64,000 nucleotides of DNA from Pogonophryne albipinna (GCA_028583405.1 CM053261.1:12580459-12644458), one strand, 5' to 3'; positions 21,803-34,135 are shown, numbered from the stretch's first letter. The notes: generated by a model from the sequence alone, not told the origin. A program made the numbers and translations.

Positions 21803-22186
21803 AGGAATACTTCACCTCTAAAATGCCCATTAACTCACCCTGTGTTACCTTGTACTGGCACAGTAAACAAGGCATTAGAAAAAGGAGTGATTGCAATAGA
21901 TTGAGGTAAATGAGGAGCAAACATATTTCACCACATCTGCTTACAATCTTTCACACGTCTCATTACATTCTCAGAAGCATGCATTTTCACATACTAGGAC
22001 ATTTTAAGCACTGCATATAAATAAGTGTTTAACAATAAGGATTAATCATCCAATTGACTTCAAGTCATCGAAAGTTTTCTCCGTTTTTTGGATTCTGTGA
22101 GAAAAGAAAAGTTTTCTTTAAGAATTCAACATAGTTTGAGTATTTTATACACAGATGGTCAATGTTTTGGGGGTGAAGTATTACTT
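21803..22186. mobile_element. 384-bp TTAA MITE
   Basis: Left AGGAATACTTCACCTC and right GGGGGTGAAGTATTACTT are inverted, flanked by TTAA at 21799-21802 and 22187-22190. Different family from the AGAGGCCC and GGACC MITEs. Confidence 0.75.
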
Positions 22187-22190
22187 TTAA

Positions 22191-22376
22191 AGGTCCCCTA
22201 TTATACTGTTTTTCATCAATATATTATAGGTCTCAGATATATACAAAACATGTCTCTGAAGTGTTTGGCTCGAAATATCAAACAGATTGTGCATTGTAGC
22301 ATCCCATAAACCCCTCTGTTTCAGCCCTGTTTCAAAAGTGCTGATTCTCTGTCTGTTACTTTAGATCAGGGGTGGG
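22191..22376 (+). mobile_element. 5' part of a TTAA MITE (GGTCCCC family)
   Basis: Starts AGGTCCCCTATTATACTG right after TTAA and resembles the left half of 9661-10281 (CAAACAGAT...GCATT.TAGC, GTGCTGATTCT). The right half is not adjacent, being displaced by later insertions. Confidence 0.6.
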
Positions 22377-22582
22377 GAACCTTTTTCCTCTCAAGGGCCA
22401 TTTCAATTTTTTCAACATCCTCCGAGGGCCGTACAAATTATTGACCTCTGCTTAAAAATACTAAAATCACAAAAATGTCAGAATGCATGCACGTGCACGA
22501 TTGTGGCATGACCACCAAAACAGAAAGATATTGGACACAAGATGTGTGCAAATTTATTTAGTTTCCTATCCATGTGAACATG
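22377..22582 (+). mobile_element. hAT left end, truncated
   Basis: Begins CAGGGGTGGGGAACCTTTTT followed by GGGCCATTTC..., a typical hAT terminus preceded by CTTTAGAT. I could not find its right end; the 7-kb inverted-repeat element follows at about 22583. Confidence 0.6.
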
Positions 22583-22875
22583 AGTAGTATTACACATGCC
22601 GCTTTCGTCTCATTAGTATGCATAAAAAGTGACAGATGGACACGCCTCCCATTGTTCGCGATCCTTTGATGTGATTGTACCCAATCATGTTAATGAGCTA
22701 AGTCCCGCCTCCCTTTGTTCGAGATACTTTGATGGGTGTTATAACAGGTAGGTGTGAAAAGCCCCCCTGTGTAGTGCCTTTGTTGTCTAATTCTTTGATA
22801 TATTGATTAAGGCAGTCTCTTTGAAGTTATGCTGTCTGGCCCCCTGCCCCCTCACACCCCTTGGTTGTCTAATTC
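22583..22875. repeat. left terminal inverted repeat of 7-kb element
   Basis: Inverse of 29266-29570; it carries a deletion relative to the right arm in the GGCGGGACTTCGCTC region. Confidence 0.8.
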
Positions 22876-23110
22876 TTTGATGTGTTGATTAAGGCAGTCT
22901 CTTTGAAGTTATGTTGTCTGGCGCCTGTCCCCTCACACCCCTTTGTAGTCTAAGCCTTTGATGTGAGTTGTTATAACAGGTAGGTGTGAAAAGCCCCCCT
23001 GTGTAGTGCCTTTGTTGTCTAATTATTTGATGTGTCGATTAAGGCAGTCTCTTTGAAGTTATGCTGTCTGGCCCCTGTCCCCTCAGAGTTGACTAATCTA
23101 ATTAGCCTTT
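22780..23110. repeat. direct repeats internal to left arm
   Basis: Three partial copies of a unit containing TTAAGGCAGTCTCTTTGAAG and TTATGCTGTCTGGCCCC, plus a second copy of TATAACAGGTAGGTGTGAAA. Confidence 0.7.
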
Positions 23111-23663
23111 GATGTTTTGCCCTTTGATGTGAGGTGTTATAACAGGCAGGTGTGATTTCACACTGGTGTGTTATAAGCCTTTGATGTTAATCTAGGTGTC
23201 TCTTTGAAGTTATGCGTGAGACTGTCTACCCCCCGCCCCCTCCCAGCCCAGGCCTCTCCCCCTTTCTCCACCCCTTCCTTTGGCTATGGGGCCAGCAGAT
23301 AGTGGGGGATGGAATTAGATGAAAATAGAAATATGCTCAAACTAAATAAAAAAGACAGTAATTTCCACCTTTCAAAAAAGAAAAATGGCCAAGAGACGCC
23401 TGTGACAATTTACCGCCATCCATCCGGAGCGCCAGTCAAGAAACGAATGCAGCATTTATGCGGGGTTCAGACGCCTACAGCCAGAGATCTGTGCACAAAC
23501 TTATCTCGTGCCCTCTTTTGGTCATGTGAGCGCGTTCATGTGTGCTGGAGGAGGGGCTCTGTGAGGAAGTGGCAGATTTCCCCCCCAGTTGTGTATTTTC
23601 TAATTCTAGCTCACTCGAACTGGTTTTCTCCAAAATGACCTACCTCTACCTTTAAGACCAATT

Positions 23664-23664
<1 letters not shown>

Positions 23665-23724
<60 letters not shown>

Positions 23725-23751
23725 ACACACCACACACACACCACACACACA

Positions 23752-23801
<50 letters not shown>
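23665..23801. repeat. (CA)n microsatellite
   Basis: About 137 bp of CA with CCACACAC interruptions. Confidence 0.95.
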
Positions 23802-23804
<3 letters not shown>

Positions 23805-24344
23805 GGAGTTGGCCTTTGATGTGAGGGTTTGAGATAAGCCTGGGATGTTAATCTATATGTTGATTAAGACACTCTCTGTGAGGTGAGAAGCGAGGGGATG
23901 GAGTTAGTTTTTAAAAAAGAAATGCGCTCAAACTAAATAAAACAGCCATTAATGTTCACTCACTAAGACACCTAAAAACGTTATTGTCCTCTCTAAATTA
24001 GATGTACGTTTTTTTTTTTTAAATGATTAGTGTTAATTAAGGGCTATTGTTATTTTGGTTTATAAGGGGATAGGAGTTCAACTTTTAAAAATTGCACAGG
24101 ATCATTCTAAGAAGAGTGAGAGGGCTAATGAGCCAGCACCATACCTCCTCTATGCATTTTCTTGACCTGTATCTGATCTTGAAAAACTCTGGTAAGTACT
24201 TTTTATTTTATTTTATAATATCATGTAATTATTAAATGTTTTTGTTTTTTTTGGAAGGGTTAAACTAGTATATTATGTGGATAGTATATTATTAGATACT
24301 TAAAAACGTTATGTTTTTTCTGTTTACAGTAGAGACCCTGTGTG

Positions 24345-25503
24345 CTGAAATCTACTCAAACAGAGTACTTCATGGTAGTGGTCAGCTTTTAAACACAAAA
24401 GTGTATCTTTCAGTCACTTTGTGAGAGAATTAAGCATAAATCTGTCAAATGTTCAAAACAGCCTTCACTGAAATAGCCTCAAAATGACAAAACTGCCATT
24501 AAGAGTCAGAATCCTAACGAAATCTACTCAAACAAAGTACTTCATCATCTACTTTTCAGCTTTTATACACAAAGTGTATCTTTCAGTAACTTTCTCAGAG
24601 AATTTAAGCATAAATCTGTCAAATGTTCAAAACAGCCTTCACTGAAATAGCCTCAAAATCACAAACTGCCATTAAGAGTCAGAATCCTAATTAAATCTAC
24701 TAAAACAAAGTACTTCATTATCTACTTTTTCAGCTTTTATACACAAAAGTGTATCTTTCAGTAACTTTCTGAGAGAATTAAGCATAAATCTGTCAAATGT
24801 TCAAAACAGCCTTGTTTCACTGAAATAGCCTCAAAATGACAAACTGCCATTAAGAGTCAGATGCTTGACGAAATCTACTAAAACAAAGTACTTCATTATC
24901 TACCTTTCAGCTTTTATACACAAAAGGGTATCTTTCAGTAACTTTCTCAGAGAATTTAAGCATAAATCTGTCAAATGTTCAAAACAGCCTTGTTTCACAG
25001 AAATAGCCTCAAAATGACAAACTGCCATTAAGAGTCAGATGCTTGACGAAATCTACTAAAACAGAGTGCTTTTCATGGTAGTGGTCAGCTTTTAAACACT
25101 AAAGTGTATCTTTCAGTAACTTTCTGAGAGAATTAAGCATAAATCAGTCAAATGTTCAAATCAGCCTTGTTTCACTGAAATAGCCTCAAAATCACAAACT
25201 GCCATTAAGAGTCAGATTCTTAACGAAATCTACTGACACAAAGTACTTCATTATCTACTTTTCAGCTTTTAAACACAAAAGTGTATCTTTCAGTAACTTT
25301 CTGAGAGAATTTAAGCATAAATCTGTCAAATGTTCAAAACAGCATTGTTTCACTGAAATAGTGTCAAAATCACAAACTGGCTGAAACTATACAGTGAATT
25401 GGAGAAATTACAGCACAGAGTTTTCTACTAAGACACAGATAGTATAATCTATGTGACAAGACGGGGGCAGTCTCCAGTACTTTCATGGTAGTGGTCAGCT
25501 TTT
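24345..25503. repeat. ~172-bp satellite, left block
   Basis: About 6.5 tandem monomers spaced 171-179 bp, each with AAATCTACTNAAACANAGTA, GTGTATCTTTCAGTAACTTT, AATCTGTCAAATGTTCAAAA and AACTGCCATTAAGAGTCAGA. The last monomer carries a variant segment (GGCTGAAACTATACAGTGAA) also seen at 28866. Confidence 0.85.
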
Positions 25504-25507
25504 TTAA

Positions 25508-27523
25508 CCTCTTAAGCCCTGAGCCTGTTTTTCAGGTTTCAGGCTCGAAAATGCCACTAACACAACAAAGACTATATCTTCACTTCTAAAAGGGGTAAAT
25601 TAATAATCTTTTCTCTCAAAGTAATGATAAACCTGTGAGTTGGATGTAGAAGTGTCAGAATCAATATAGATGTTTTTATTTTAAAGTAAATTCAGATGGA
25701 ACATAGTAAAAACATGTAAATTCTAATGTCCGCCTAAAAAAAACCCATTACTTATAGTAAAAACCACCCTTGAATGATGGGTTAGTAGACTAAAAGCTTT
25801 AGGAATCCAAACTATAACATATAATAAGTACCCTGTATCAAGATTGATGCAAAACAAGTGAAATTTGACCTTTTTAGAGAGGTTTAGAAAAATAAAGTCT
25901 GGGTAATTTGGGAACCATCAGTTCCATTTGAACTTTTTCACTGTAAAAATCATTTTATTACTTTGAATTTTCACTATAGGTATTCATTCCATCCAAATAC
26001 AACTGTTGTGAAAAAAAAAAATATATATATAAGAACATACTCTGTTATCCTCTTAGGCAAGGCAAGTTTATTTATATAGCACTTATAGGCCCCACGGACC
26101 GAAATCGCGTCATTTGCAGGAAACAACGTCTAAGGAACCTTACTATTTAATAAACTATGAATATTTTATATCCATATAACGGGGAAAAACTCATTTAACT
26201 GATCTTTTTCATTTATTTTTTCAAAAAAAACACAATGCTAACAGTGAGCATTTGAATTAGCCCCGAGCGAAAAATGCTAACCTATTACTGCACCGAAAAT
26301 CACTCCTAGCTCCCTTATTACTTATCCTAGCTCCCTTATTACTTATCCTAGCTGCACATCCAACACATCGTTTTTGATCGTAAAGACACAGAATCTAACG
26401 GTGCCCACCTCAACACTGAAAGATACAAACTTGCGACGTTATCAACAAAAACGTACATCAAAACAAGTGGCGCTAGGTACTAGCATGCGCTAGGCTAATG
26501 GCTTACCTTCCTCTTTGCCTGGTCTAAACTGGTCTTCAATGGCATTAAAACGATAAAAACGATGATGTAGTTAATCCATAGGTTAATATCCAATGGGGCT
26601 GTGTCCCCTTTGAAATGTTCTGATAATCTATAAGCAATAAAACTGCAATTCCGTTATCTGCTGTCCGCTCTGTGCTCCGTGTGCTCTGGGTTCTGCTGTA
26701 ATGCCTGCTGTTACGTAGTAAACAATAAATGAAGCCGCCTGCGTAAAGTACTTAAACTGGCTGGCATTCTTTATACTTTACGCAGGACCATATCTCTGGA
26801 ACCCATTGGTCGATTCGTGTGATTTACACCTTTTTCTTAACCATCAGAACCAATAGAATCGATGGGCAGTTCCCAAATCAACGTAAAAATTACCATAGCG
26901 GACGTAATAGAGAAGCGAACAAAGCATATCTGAAAGTGCACGCCTGGACGGCAACATTTTATACCCAGTATATTGCCATAAATATGATGAAGGATTATCA
27001 GTCAAAATTTCTACGTGACACAAAGACATTGGATTAACCTTGAGCGGCGTTTTTATTCTGGTGAACACAACTTTTGATCACAAATCAAAAAAGGTAAGAC
27101 GAAATTATTGTAATATTGTTTAAACCGGATGTTGTTTACTTTCTCTTTTCTGGCTGATAGCTCCGCAATTCGGGGTCCTACAGTGATGATATTATATGTC
27201 TGGAATCTGTGGAGTCTCAGCTTTAAATCGTATATCTTGTTTGTGCAGTTACGATAAGTAATAAGGGCATTTCTACCGTGAGTGCTGTGCAAAATCCGTT
27301 AGCATTAGTTAGCATTTTTTCGCTCCATGCTAATTCAAAGGCTTGGTATTACTCTTGTGTTTCTTTTAGCTAAAAATGGTTCACATTGTCAGTTAGCGGA
27401 GTTTCTTAGCGTTAAAAGGGTATGGAACATTAATAGTTTCATAAATGTTAAGAAGCCCTGAGACATAGTCTCGTAAAAAAACTGTGGGGGGGGTCCACTG
27501 GGGGGACCCTCGGGCTTAAGAGG
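25508..27523. mobile_element. 2.0-kb piggyBac-like non-autonomous element
   Basis: Ends CCTCTTAAGCCC and GGGCTTAAGAGG, flanked by TTAA (25504-25507 and 27524-27527). The flanks rejoin into one intact satellite monomer, proving insertion into the array. TTAA TSD and terminal C-runs fit piggyBac; no transposase ORF was found. Inside lies a fish repeat motif GGCAAGGCAAGTTTATTTAT at about 26056. Confidence 0.85.
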
Positions 27524-27527
27524 TTAA

Positions 27528-29265
27528 ATACAAAAGTGTATCTTTCAATAACTTTCTGAGAGAATTTAAGCATAAATCTGTCAAATGTTCAAAACAGCCT
27601 TGTTTCACTGAAATAGCCTTAAAATCACAAACTGCCATTAAGAGTCAGATGCTTTACGAAATCTAATAAAACAGAGTACTTTCATGGTAGTGGTCTGCTT
27701 TTAAAAAGAAAAGTGTATCTTTCGGTAACATTTTTGAGAGAATTAAGCATAAATCTGTAAAATGTTCAAAACTGCCTTGTTTCACTGAAATAGCCTCAAA
27801 ATGACAAACTGCCATTAAGAGTCAGATCATGACGAAATCTCCTGACACAGAGCACTTTCATGGTAGTGGTCAGCTTTTAAACACAAAAGTATATCTTTCG
27901 GTAACTTTCTGAGAGAATTAAGCATAAATCTGTCAAATGTTCAAAACAGCCTTCACTGAAATAGCCTCAAAATCACAAACTGCCATTAAGAGTCAGATTC
28001 TTAACAAAATCTACTGACACAAAGTACTTCATTATCTACTTTTCAGCTTTTATACACAAAAGTGTATCTTTCAGTAACTTTCTCAGAGAATTTAAGCATA
28101 AATCTGTCAAATGTTCAAATCAGCCTTGTTTCACTGAAATAGCCTCAAAATCACAAACTGCCATTAAGAGTCAGAATCCTAATTAAATATACTAAAACAA
28201 AGTACTTCATTATCTACTTTTTCAGCTTTTATACACAAAGTGTATCTTTCAGTAACTTTCTCCGAGAATTAAAACATAAATCTGTCAAATGTTCAAAACA
28301 GCCTTGTTTCACTGAAATAGCCTCAAAATCACAAACTGCCATTAAGAGTCAGAATCCTAACGAAATCTACTCAAACAGAGTACTTCATGGTAGTGGTCAG
28401 CTTTTAAACACAAACGTGTATATTTCAGTAACTTTCTGAGAGAATTAAGCATAAATCTGTCAAATGTTCAAAACAGCCTTGTTTCACTGAAATAGCCTCA
28501 AAATCACAAACTGCCATTAAGAGTCAGAATCCTAATTAAATCTACTAAAACAAAGTACTTCATTATCAACTTTTTCAGCATTTATACACAAAGTGTATCT
28601 TTCAGTAACTTTCTCAGAGAATTTAAGCAAAAATCTGTCAAATGTTCAAAACAGCCTTGTTTCACTGAAATAGCCTCAAAATGACAAACTGCCATTAAGA
28701 GTCAGAATCCTAACGAAATCTACTCAAACCGAGTACTTCATGGTAGTGGTCAGCTTTTAAACACAAAAGTGTATCTTCCAGTAACTTTCTGAGAGAATTT
28801 AAGCATAAATCTGTCAAATGTTCAAAACAGCCTTTGTTTCACTGAAATAGTGTCAAAATCACAAACTGGCTGAAACTATACAGTGAATTGGAGAAATTAC
28901 AGCACAGAGTTTTCTACTAAGACACAGATAGTATAATCTATGTGACAAGACAGGGGCAGTCTCCAGTACTTTCATGGTAGTGGTCTGCTTTTAAAAAGAA
29001 AAGTGTATCTTTTGGTAACATTTTGAGAGAATTAAGCATAAATCTGTCAAATGTTCAAAACTGCCTTGTTTCACTGAAATAGCCTCAAAATGACAAACTG
29101 ACATTAAGAGTCAGATACTTGACGAAATCTCCTGACACAGAGTACTTTCATGGTAGTGGTCAGCTTTTAAACACAAAAGTGTATCTTTCGGTAACTTTCT
29201 GAGAGAATTAAGCATAAATCTGTCAAATGTTCAAAACAGCATTCACTGAAATAGCCTCAAAATCA
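27528..29265. repeat. ~172-bp satellite, right block
   Basis: About ten further monomers of the same family as 24345-25503. It includes a second copy of the variant segment at 28866-28970 and so shows its own higher-order pattern. Confidence 0.85.
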
Positions 29266-29570
29266 TGAATTAGACAACCAAGGGGTGTGAGGGGGCAGGG
29301 GGCCAGACAGCATAACTTCAAAGAGACTGCCTTAATCAATACATCAAATAATTAGACAACAAAGGCACTACACAGGGGGGCTTCTCACACCTACCTGTTA
29401 TAACACCCATCAAAGGATCTCGAACAAAGGGAGGCGGGACTTAGCTCATTAACATGATTGTACCCAATCACATCAAAGGATCGCGAACAATGGGAGGCGG
29501 GACTTCGCTCATTTGCATAATTGGGGGCGTGCATACTAATGAAACGAAAGCGGCATGTGTAATACTACTA
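29266..29570. repeat. right terminal inverted repeat of 7-kb element
   Basis: Inverse of 22583-22875. Confidence 0.8.
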
Positions 29571-31480
29571 ACATGATTTAAGTGGGGCGGGGGGGAACCC
29601 ACATTTTCTTTTAAATATTGAAGTTAAAAGCATCAATCTGGTGCACTTTGAGAGCAACATGAGGATATCTATGGATACATCTCTCAACACCCATATGAAA
29701 CAGAACTGTAAGCAGATTTCTTTTTATTTATGGATATTTTACAAATCACTCTTCTTTCAAACGGTATTCTTGTTTATTAATAACGACTTTTTTTTACTGT
29801 CATATAGTATTTTATACCCGTTTACTTTATTCTCTTATTTTTGTATAATTATAATGATCATATAAAGATGTGCCTTTCCCTCACTGGTTGGAGAAAAAGC
29901 TTCTTATATTCGTTAGCATAGCTAGCTAACCAGATGCTAATAACAACAAAGTTATTGACTGTATGATCAGTATGACAGATGAACAGATCGCCACTGGGCT
30001 TTCAACTAAAGACACAGCCACGCAAAAACTGCGGCATGTGTACGGCTCCTTATGGGTACTGCAATTTGTGGAAGTGCCGGAGTGGCGTTCTGGTGCTCTC
30101 CGGCCAACCTGATCTCACCAGAATGCGTGACTCCACCATGACTCTTTAACACCGCATTGCGTGGTGGAGTCACGCATTCTGCTACATTTACGTTTCGGCA
30201 CCACGCAAAAAAACCCAATGTAAAGTGAATGAGGCTCTTTTGTCGTGATGCACACACGCATTTCTACAACGTCCCGCAGTGAGCTTTTATTCTATAAAAC
30301 GTTTTTAAAATCTACTATATAGCTTGTAATAACTCACGGGAGGCTTCTTTTATTTTATTTGTATTCATAATAATTTTTATTTTTCGTCAGAATGTAAAAA
30401 TTACATTAGTTACGAATTTTTGTTTTAAAAAAACAGTGCATTGTGTGTAATACAACTGTGATTTTTATTAAATTAGTTTAAGGAAGGCCAGAGCTTCAGC
30501 TGTATCAAATAGATTGTTCCCTTTAGTTAACGTTATTTAAAAGATAATGATCATGTCCCCTTTATTGTATTACGAGCGTCCATTCCCATTGGATAACGGA
30601 GAATTTTACACCCGGAAGTAAGTATTCTCCTTACTGTCGATTGATTTTACAGTGATATCTGAACTACTCATCAACTCAAAAACACCAAATTATCCTTGTT
30701 AATTACACAACATTGATTGGTTTAAATTGTGTACAATGCTTTTTTATTTTTCCCCTTCGATTCGGAGAAACGAATATTTTTTCTGAGTTTTTGGATGGCA
30801 GAAGACACTACACTACCAAGAATCCTCAGCTATCGTTTGGGACTACACCAGTCCATTTAGCTTAGGAACCTTCCTAACGAAGTAAAATGACCCGGAAGTA
30901 CGTCAGTGGCAGCCATGTTAAGTGCTGTTCCAATTCTCTAAATGAAAGGAAAGGAGGTTTCAAATTTCCTTTATAACCTCCTTTAGTTTAGGAACCACTG
31001 GACCTCCCTTACCGAAAGGAGAGGAGAAAATGCTGCCCCACAATGCCTTGCAGCCGCAGCATTTGGCGTCACACAACAGTCGGCCGTTCATGGAAACAAA
31101 CGATTATGACGGAGAAGTTATAGGCTATCATGAAAGTTACGGTGCTTATTAAGCATTTTAAAGCGTAAGTGGTAACTTGCCAAAGTGCTTTGTTTTGAAC
31201 GTTCATCAGTATTATAATCAAAAAGAGAAATATGAACATTAGTTTTTGCTGAAATTGTCAAATAAAGTCACCATTTCACTGAGCTGTGTGGGGTTTGTTC
31301 AACTTTTAAAAGTTGTTTGAATGGTGATATACACAGTGATAGATGTTAAGCACTAACGTTTATAATAAATACATTTGTATTTATTTTAAGATATTTTCGT
31401 ATTGGGATCATTTGTATTAATGTGGACCGGAGGGAGAGGGTGACGAGCATAATTTTCACTTTTCCTTTTTTATATTCAAC
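29571..31480. other. intergenic sequence, one strong hairpin, no gene seen
   Basis: No coding homology. The stretch 30780-31100 is less AT-rich, with GACCCGGAAGTACGTCA and CCCCACAATGCCTTGCAGC (ETS- and ZNF143-like motifs), but no exon could be placed nearby. Confidence 0.5.
30120..30180. repeat. 19-bp perfect hairpin
   Basis: AGAATGCGTGACTCCACCA (30120-30138) and its exact inverse (30162-30180) are separated by 23 bases. Confidence 0.85.
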
Positions 31481-31485
31481 CCAGT

Positions 31486-31620
31486 CTCATGGCATTTCGT
31501 GTTCACCAACACGATTTTTAATCTATTGATTCGTGTTCACCAACACGATTTTCCCCTTTTTTTCGTGTTGCACAGCACGATTTTAAAAGCAATGTATTTC
31601 TACTGGTAATGTGTTTCGTG
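31486..31620. repeat. repeat with CGTGTT...AACACG palindromes
   Basis: Begins CAACCCAGTCTCATGGCATT, then two copies of TCGTGTTCACCAACACGATT and a third TCGTGTTGCACAGCACGATT. The outer end is shared with the palindrome at 9185-9251. Confidence 0.65.
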
Positions 31621-31659
31621 CTGAGTAGTCGGCGGGGCCTCCAACGGCACAGGACAAGG

Positions 31660-31935
31660 AGTAGGGACTTGAGAGGGGACTCGAGAGGTGACTTGAAAGG
31701 GAACTCGAGAGGTGACTCGAGAGGGGACTCGAGGAGGGACTCGAGGAGGGACTAGAGAAGGGACTAGAGAAGGGACTTGAGAAGGGACTAGAGAAGGGAC
31801 TAGAGGAGGGACCATGGCTGCTGGGGCCGGAACCAGGGCCGGAACCAGGGCCGGAACCATGGCTTCTGGGGCTGGGACCATGGCTGCTGGGGCTAGGACC
31901 GGAGCCGGAACCATGGCTGCCGGGGCTGAAATCCT
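31660..31935. repeat. GC-rich minisatellite
   Basis: First part: about 13 units of an 11-12-bp motif (GGGACTNGAGA). Second part: units of GGGCCGGAACCATGGCTGCT type. It keeps a Ser/Pro-rich frame open on the minus strand, which I regard as a by-product of the unit. Confidence 0.85.
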
Positions 31936-32626
31936 GGCCTTGCGTTTCCTTCCATGCTGCCTTGAAGCCTTGTGGAGGCTCAGAGGTCCTCCAAAGGCAC
32001 CAGGTGAACACAATCAAGAAAACAGGTAGGAGGGAACAGGTAGGAGGGAACACACACACACAGACAGGAAAACAAAGACAGATCCAAACAAGACAAAACA
32101 CAACGCAGACAGAGAACCAAAGACAGCTCTAGACAAGACAAAACACAACACAGACAGATCGTGACACATTGTAGCATTATTGTAAATCATTATTGTTTTA
32201 TGATGATGAAGCGCTGTAACTGTGTAGTGCAGCTGCAGCATGAGAAATGAGCGGGTTTCGTCTTCAAAAGACACAGAGATCTGATCCTGTGAATTCATTT
32301 GACTGATTCCTAATCTTAAAGGCAGGAAATGTTTTTTATGTGGAAGCCTGTGTGTCCTCAGATCAATGTCCTCAGGACAGCTGCGTATCTAATCTGACGT
32401 CTGCCTCGTCACAAAAATTCAAAATATAACGTCAAGCTCCTAACCGCAAAACAACATCCCACACATGCAGTTCATCAGAATCTAATTAAATATATTGCAG
32501 TGTGCCAAATCCATTCCCAGCGTTTTCTGCTTTACTGTAAGAACATGTAGCAGCTGTCAGGTGTCCAGTTTTGTTTACTTACTTATGTACTAGCATCCCT
32601 GATCCTAACGTGCTCTCACTCTCTGC

Positions 32627-33393
32627 TAGTGAACGAGCCGATTCTTTTGAACGGCTCTTTGGTACGAACGAGGGGAACCGAGTCGTACGTGGTGAGAGCC
32701 GTTCTTGTTATCGTTCAATCGTTGGTCCGCACTCACTGCCTGCCAAAATTCACTCGCCTTTTGAAAAGCTTGATTTTGTTCCCCAAACGTATTCTGTGAA
32801 GACCCGCCCCTACTCTGATTGGTAAGTTTCAGCACCAGGAGTGAGATGGGGTTGGTCTTAACGGAATACGCGCGAGAGAGAGAAATCATAGCAAGTGGTA
32901 CAGGACAGGTAGACGACGTGTTTTTAGGATGATAAATGAGCCAAACGCGAAAACGCAGCAGCATTTGGATGCACTTCAACGAAAACCCAGGCAGTGATAA
33001 AGCGCACCATTTGTAAAGGCAAAATACCCTTTAAAGCAGGGTCAACAAATAATCTCCATCGCCACTTAAAAGCACAGTATCTAATATTAAGAGTTGCGTG
33101 AATTTCATTCAAGGCAAGGCAACTTTATTTACTTAACACATACAGAGGTTCAATTCAAAGTAGTACATTCACTGACATGAATGACATGGATATGGCGCCA
33201 CCTTGTGTCATGTTTACAATGCAGATTATTGACATTTGGTCTGGCAATACAGTCAATCATTATCCTGGTGATTATTTCGCAGATAAACCTAGTAACCCCG
33301 CCCCCCTTTAAAAAAAAACTTTTGAATGGCTCTTTGAAAGGAACGGAGCCATAAGATTCGGCTCCCTTCAAAGAGCCATAATTCCCATCACTA
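32627..33393. mobile_element. 767-bp non-autonomous hAT element, 8-bp TSD
   Basis: Ends TAGTGAACGAGCCG and CCCATCACTA share TAGTGA, with GGCTCTTTG-type subterminal repeats on both sides. The duplication CTCTCTGC flanks it exactly (32619-32626 and 33394-33401). A fish repeat motif GGCAAGGCAACTTTATTTAC is nested near 33113. Confidence 0.8.
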
Positions 33394-33499
33394 CTCTCTG
33401 CTAGAAAGTGCCGGTGGTGCTGCACCGCGTTTGGAGGCAGGACCAAACCATTACATGTAAATAGAAGGGGGTGTACAGAGGCTTTGGATAACTAACTCA

Positions 33500-33841
33500 T
33501 TTCAGGTAGTTCAACTCCTACCTTGTCAGTATGTTCACTGACCTGATTACTTGCCCCACCCTTATTGTTTGCACCTGTAGAGTCCCTTGTATGTGTATAT
33601 ATTCTGTGTGTTCCCTGTGCCAAGTGCCAGATCGTTTTTGAACCTTGTGATACTGGTCAGCAAGTTTGTTATATTGTGAATTTCTGTTAGTTTTTTGTAG
33701 AGTCATTTTTTGGAGTCCTAACTCTGCTTATGTGATTGTATTGCCTTGCTTATCACCGCAAGTAAAAACCTTTTTTAAATCATCTTTTGTCTGGAGTCGT
33801 GCATTTGGGTCCTATCATTTTTGTGTGCTCCAGTCGTAACA
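33500..33841 (+). repeat. probable retroelement 3'-end relic
   Basis: Text such as TAGAGTCCCTTGTATGTGTA, GTCGTGCATTTGGGTCCTAT and CCAGTCGTAACA resembles the 3' ends of fish retroelements. No coding part was found; the assignment is weak. Confidence 0.35.
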
Positions 33842-34102
33842 CGTGATGAGGGTGTTTGGGGTGGCCAATAGGGTGGCCAGGATTCAGCTGGGGGTGCTAC
33901 AGCCACCCCCCAGCTCCGTCACTGGTCTCCTCTTGGACACTTTTGTTTCAAAATTGAGACTTCTCTGTCTGGTCAACTTGGAGCCCATCACTCCTGAGAG
34001 GACGGTGTCGGAGGTGGAGTTATTGAGAGGGATTTTACAACATGCAGCCAAAACATCACACTTAACTTGCTCCACTTGGTGAAATTAAAGCAGAATCTTT
34101 AT

Positions 34103-34135
34103 AATATCAACAATATCAACAACAACAACAACAAC
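34103..34135. repeat. (AAC)n microsatellite
   Basis: CAACAATATCAACAACAACA and onward. Confidence 0.85.

Larger units (their letters stand above)
22583..29570. mobile_element. ~7-kb element with ~300-bp terminal inverted repeats and internal satellite
   Basis: Left arm about 22583-22875 and right arm about 29266-29570 are inverse copies (GTAGTATTACACATGCCGCT at the outer ends, TAACAGGTAGGTGTGA and CCCCTGCCCCCTCACACCCC further in). Inside are direct repeats of the arm text, a CA microsatellite and two blocks of ~172-bp tandem monomers, interrupted by a 2-kb piggyBac-like insertion. No transposase ORF, so it is non-autonomous; superfamily unknown. Confidence 0.75.

Noticed and set aside
23606..23797. 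Cys/Val-rich ORF
   Set aside because: Translation of the CA microsatellite.
29641..29865. Hydrophobic 74-aa plus-strand ORF
   Set aside because: AT-rich sequence gives Phe/Ile/Leu codons by chance; no homology or splice context.
32571..32979. ORFs of 84 and 117 aa on opposite strands
   Set aside because: Both fall across the ends of the 767-bp hAT element; no protein family recognised.
33843..34082. 79-aa ORF following the retroelement-like tail
   Set aside because: No recognisable motif, no start context and no neighbouring exon.
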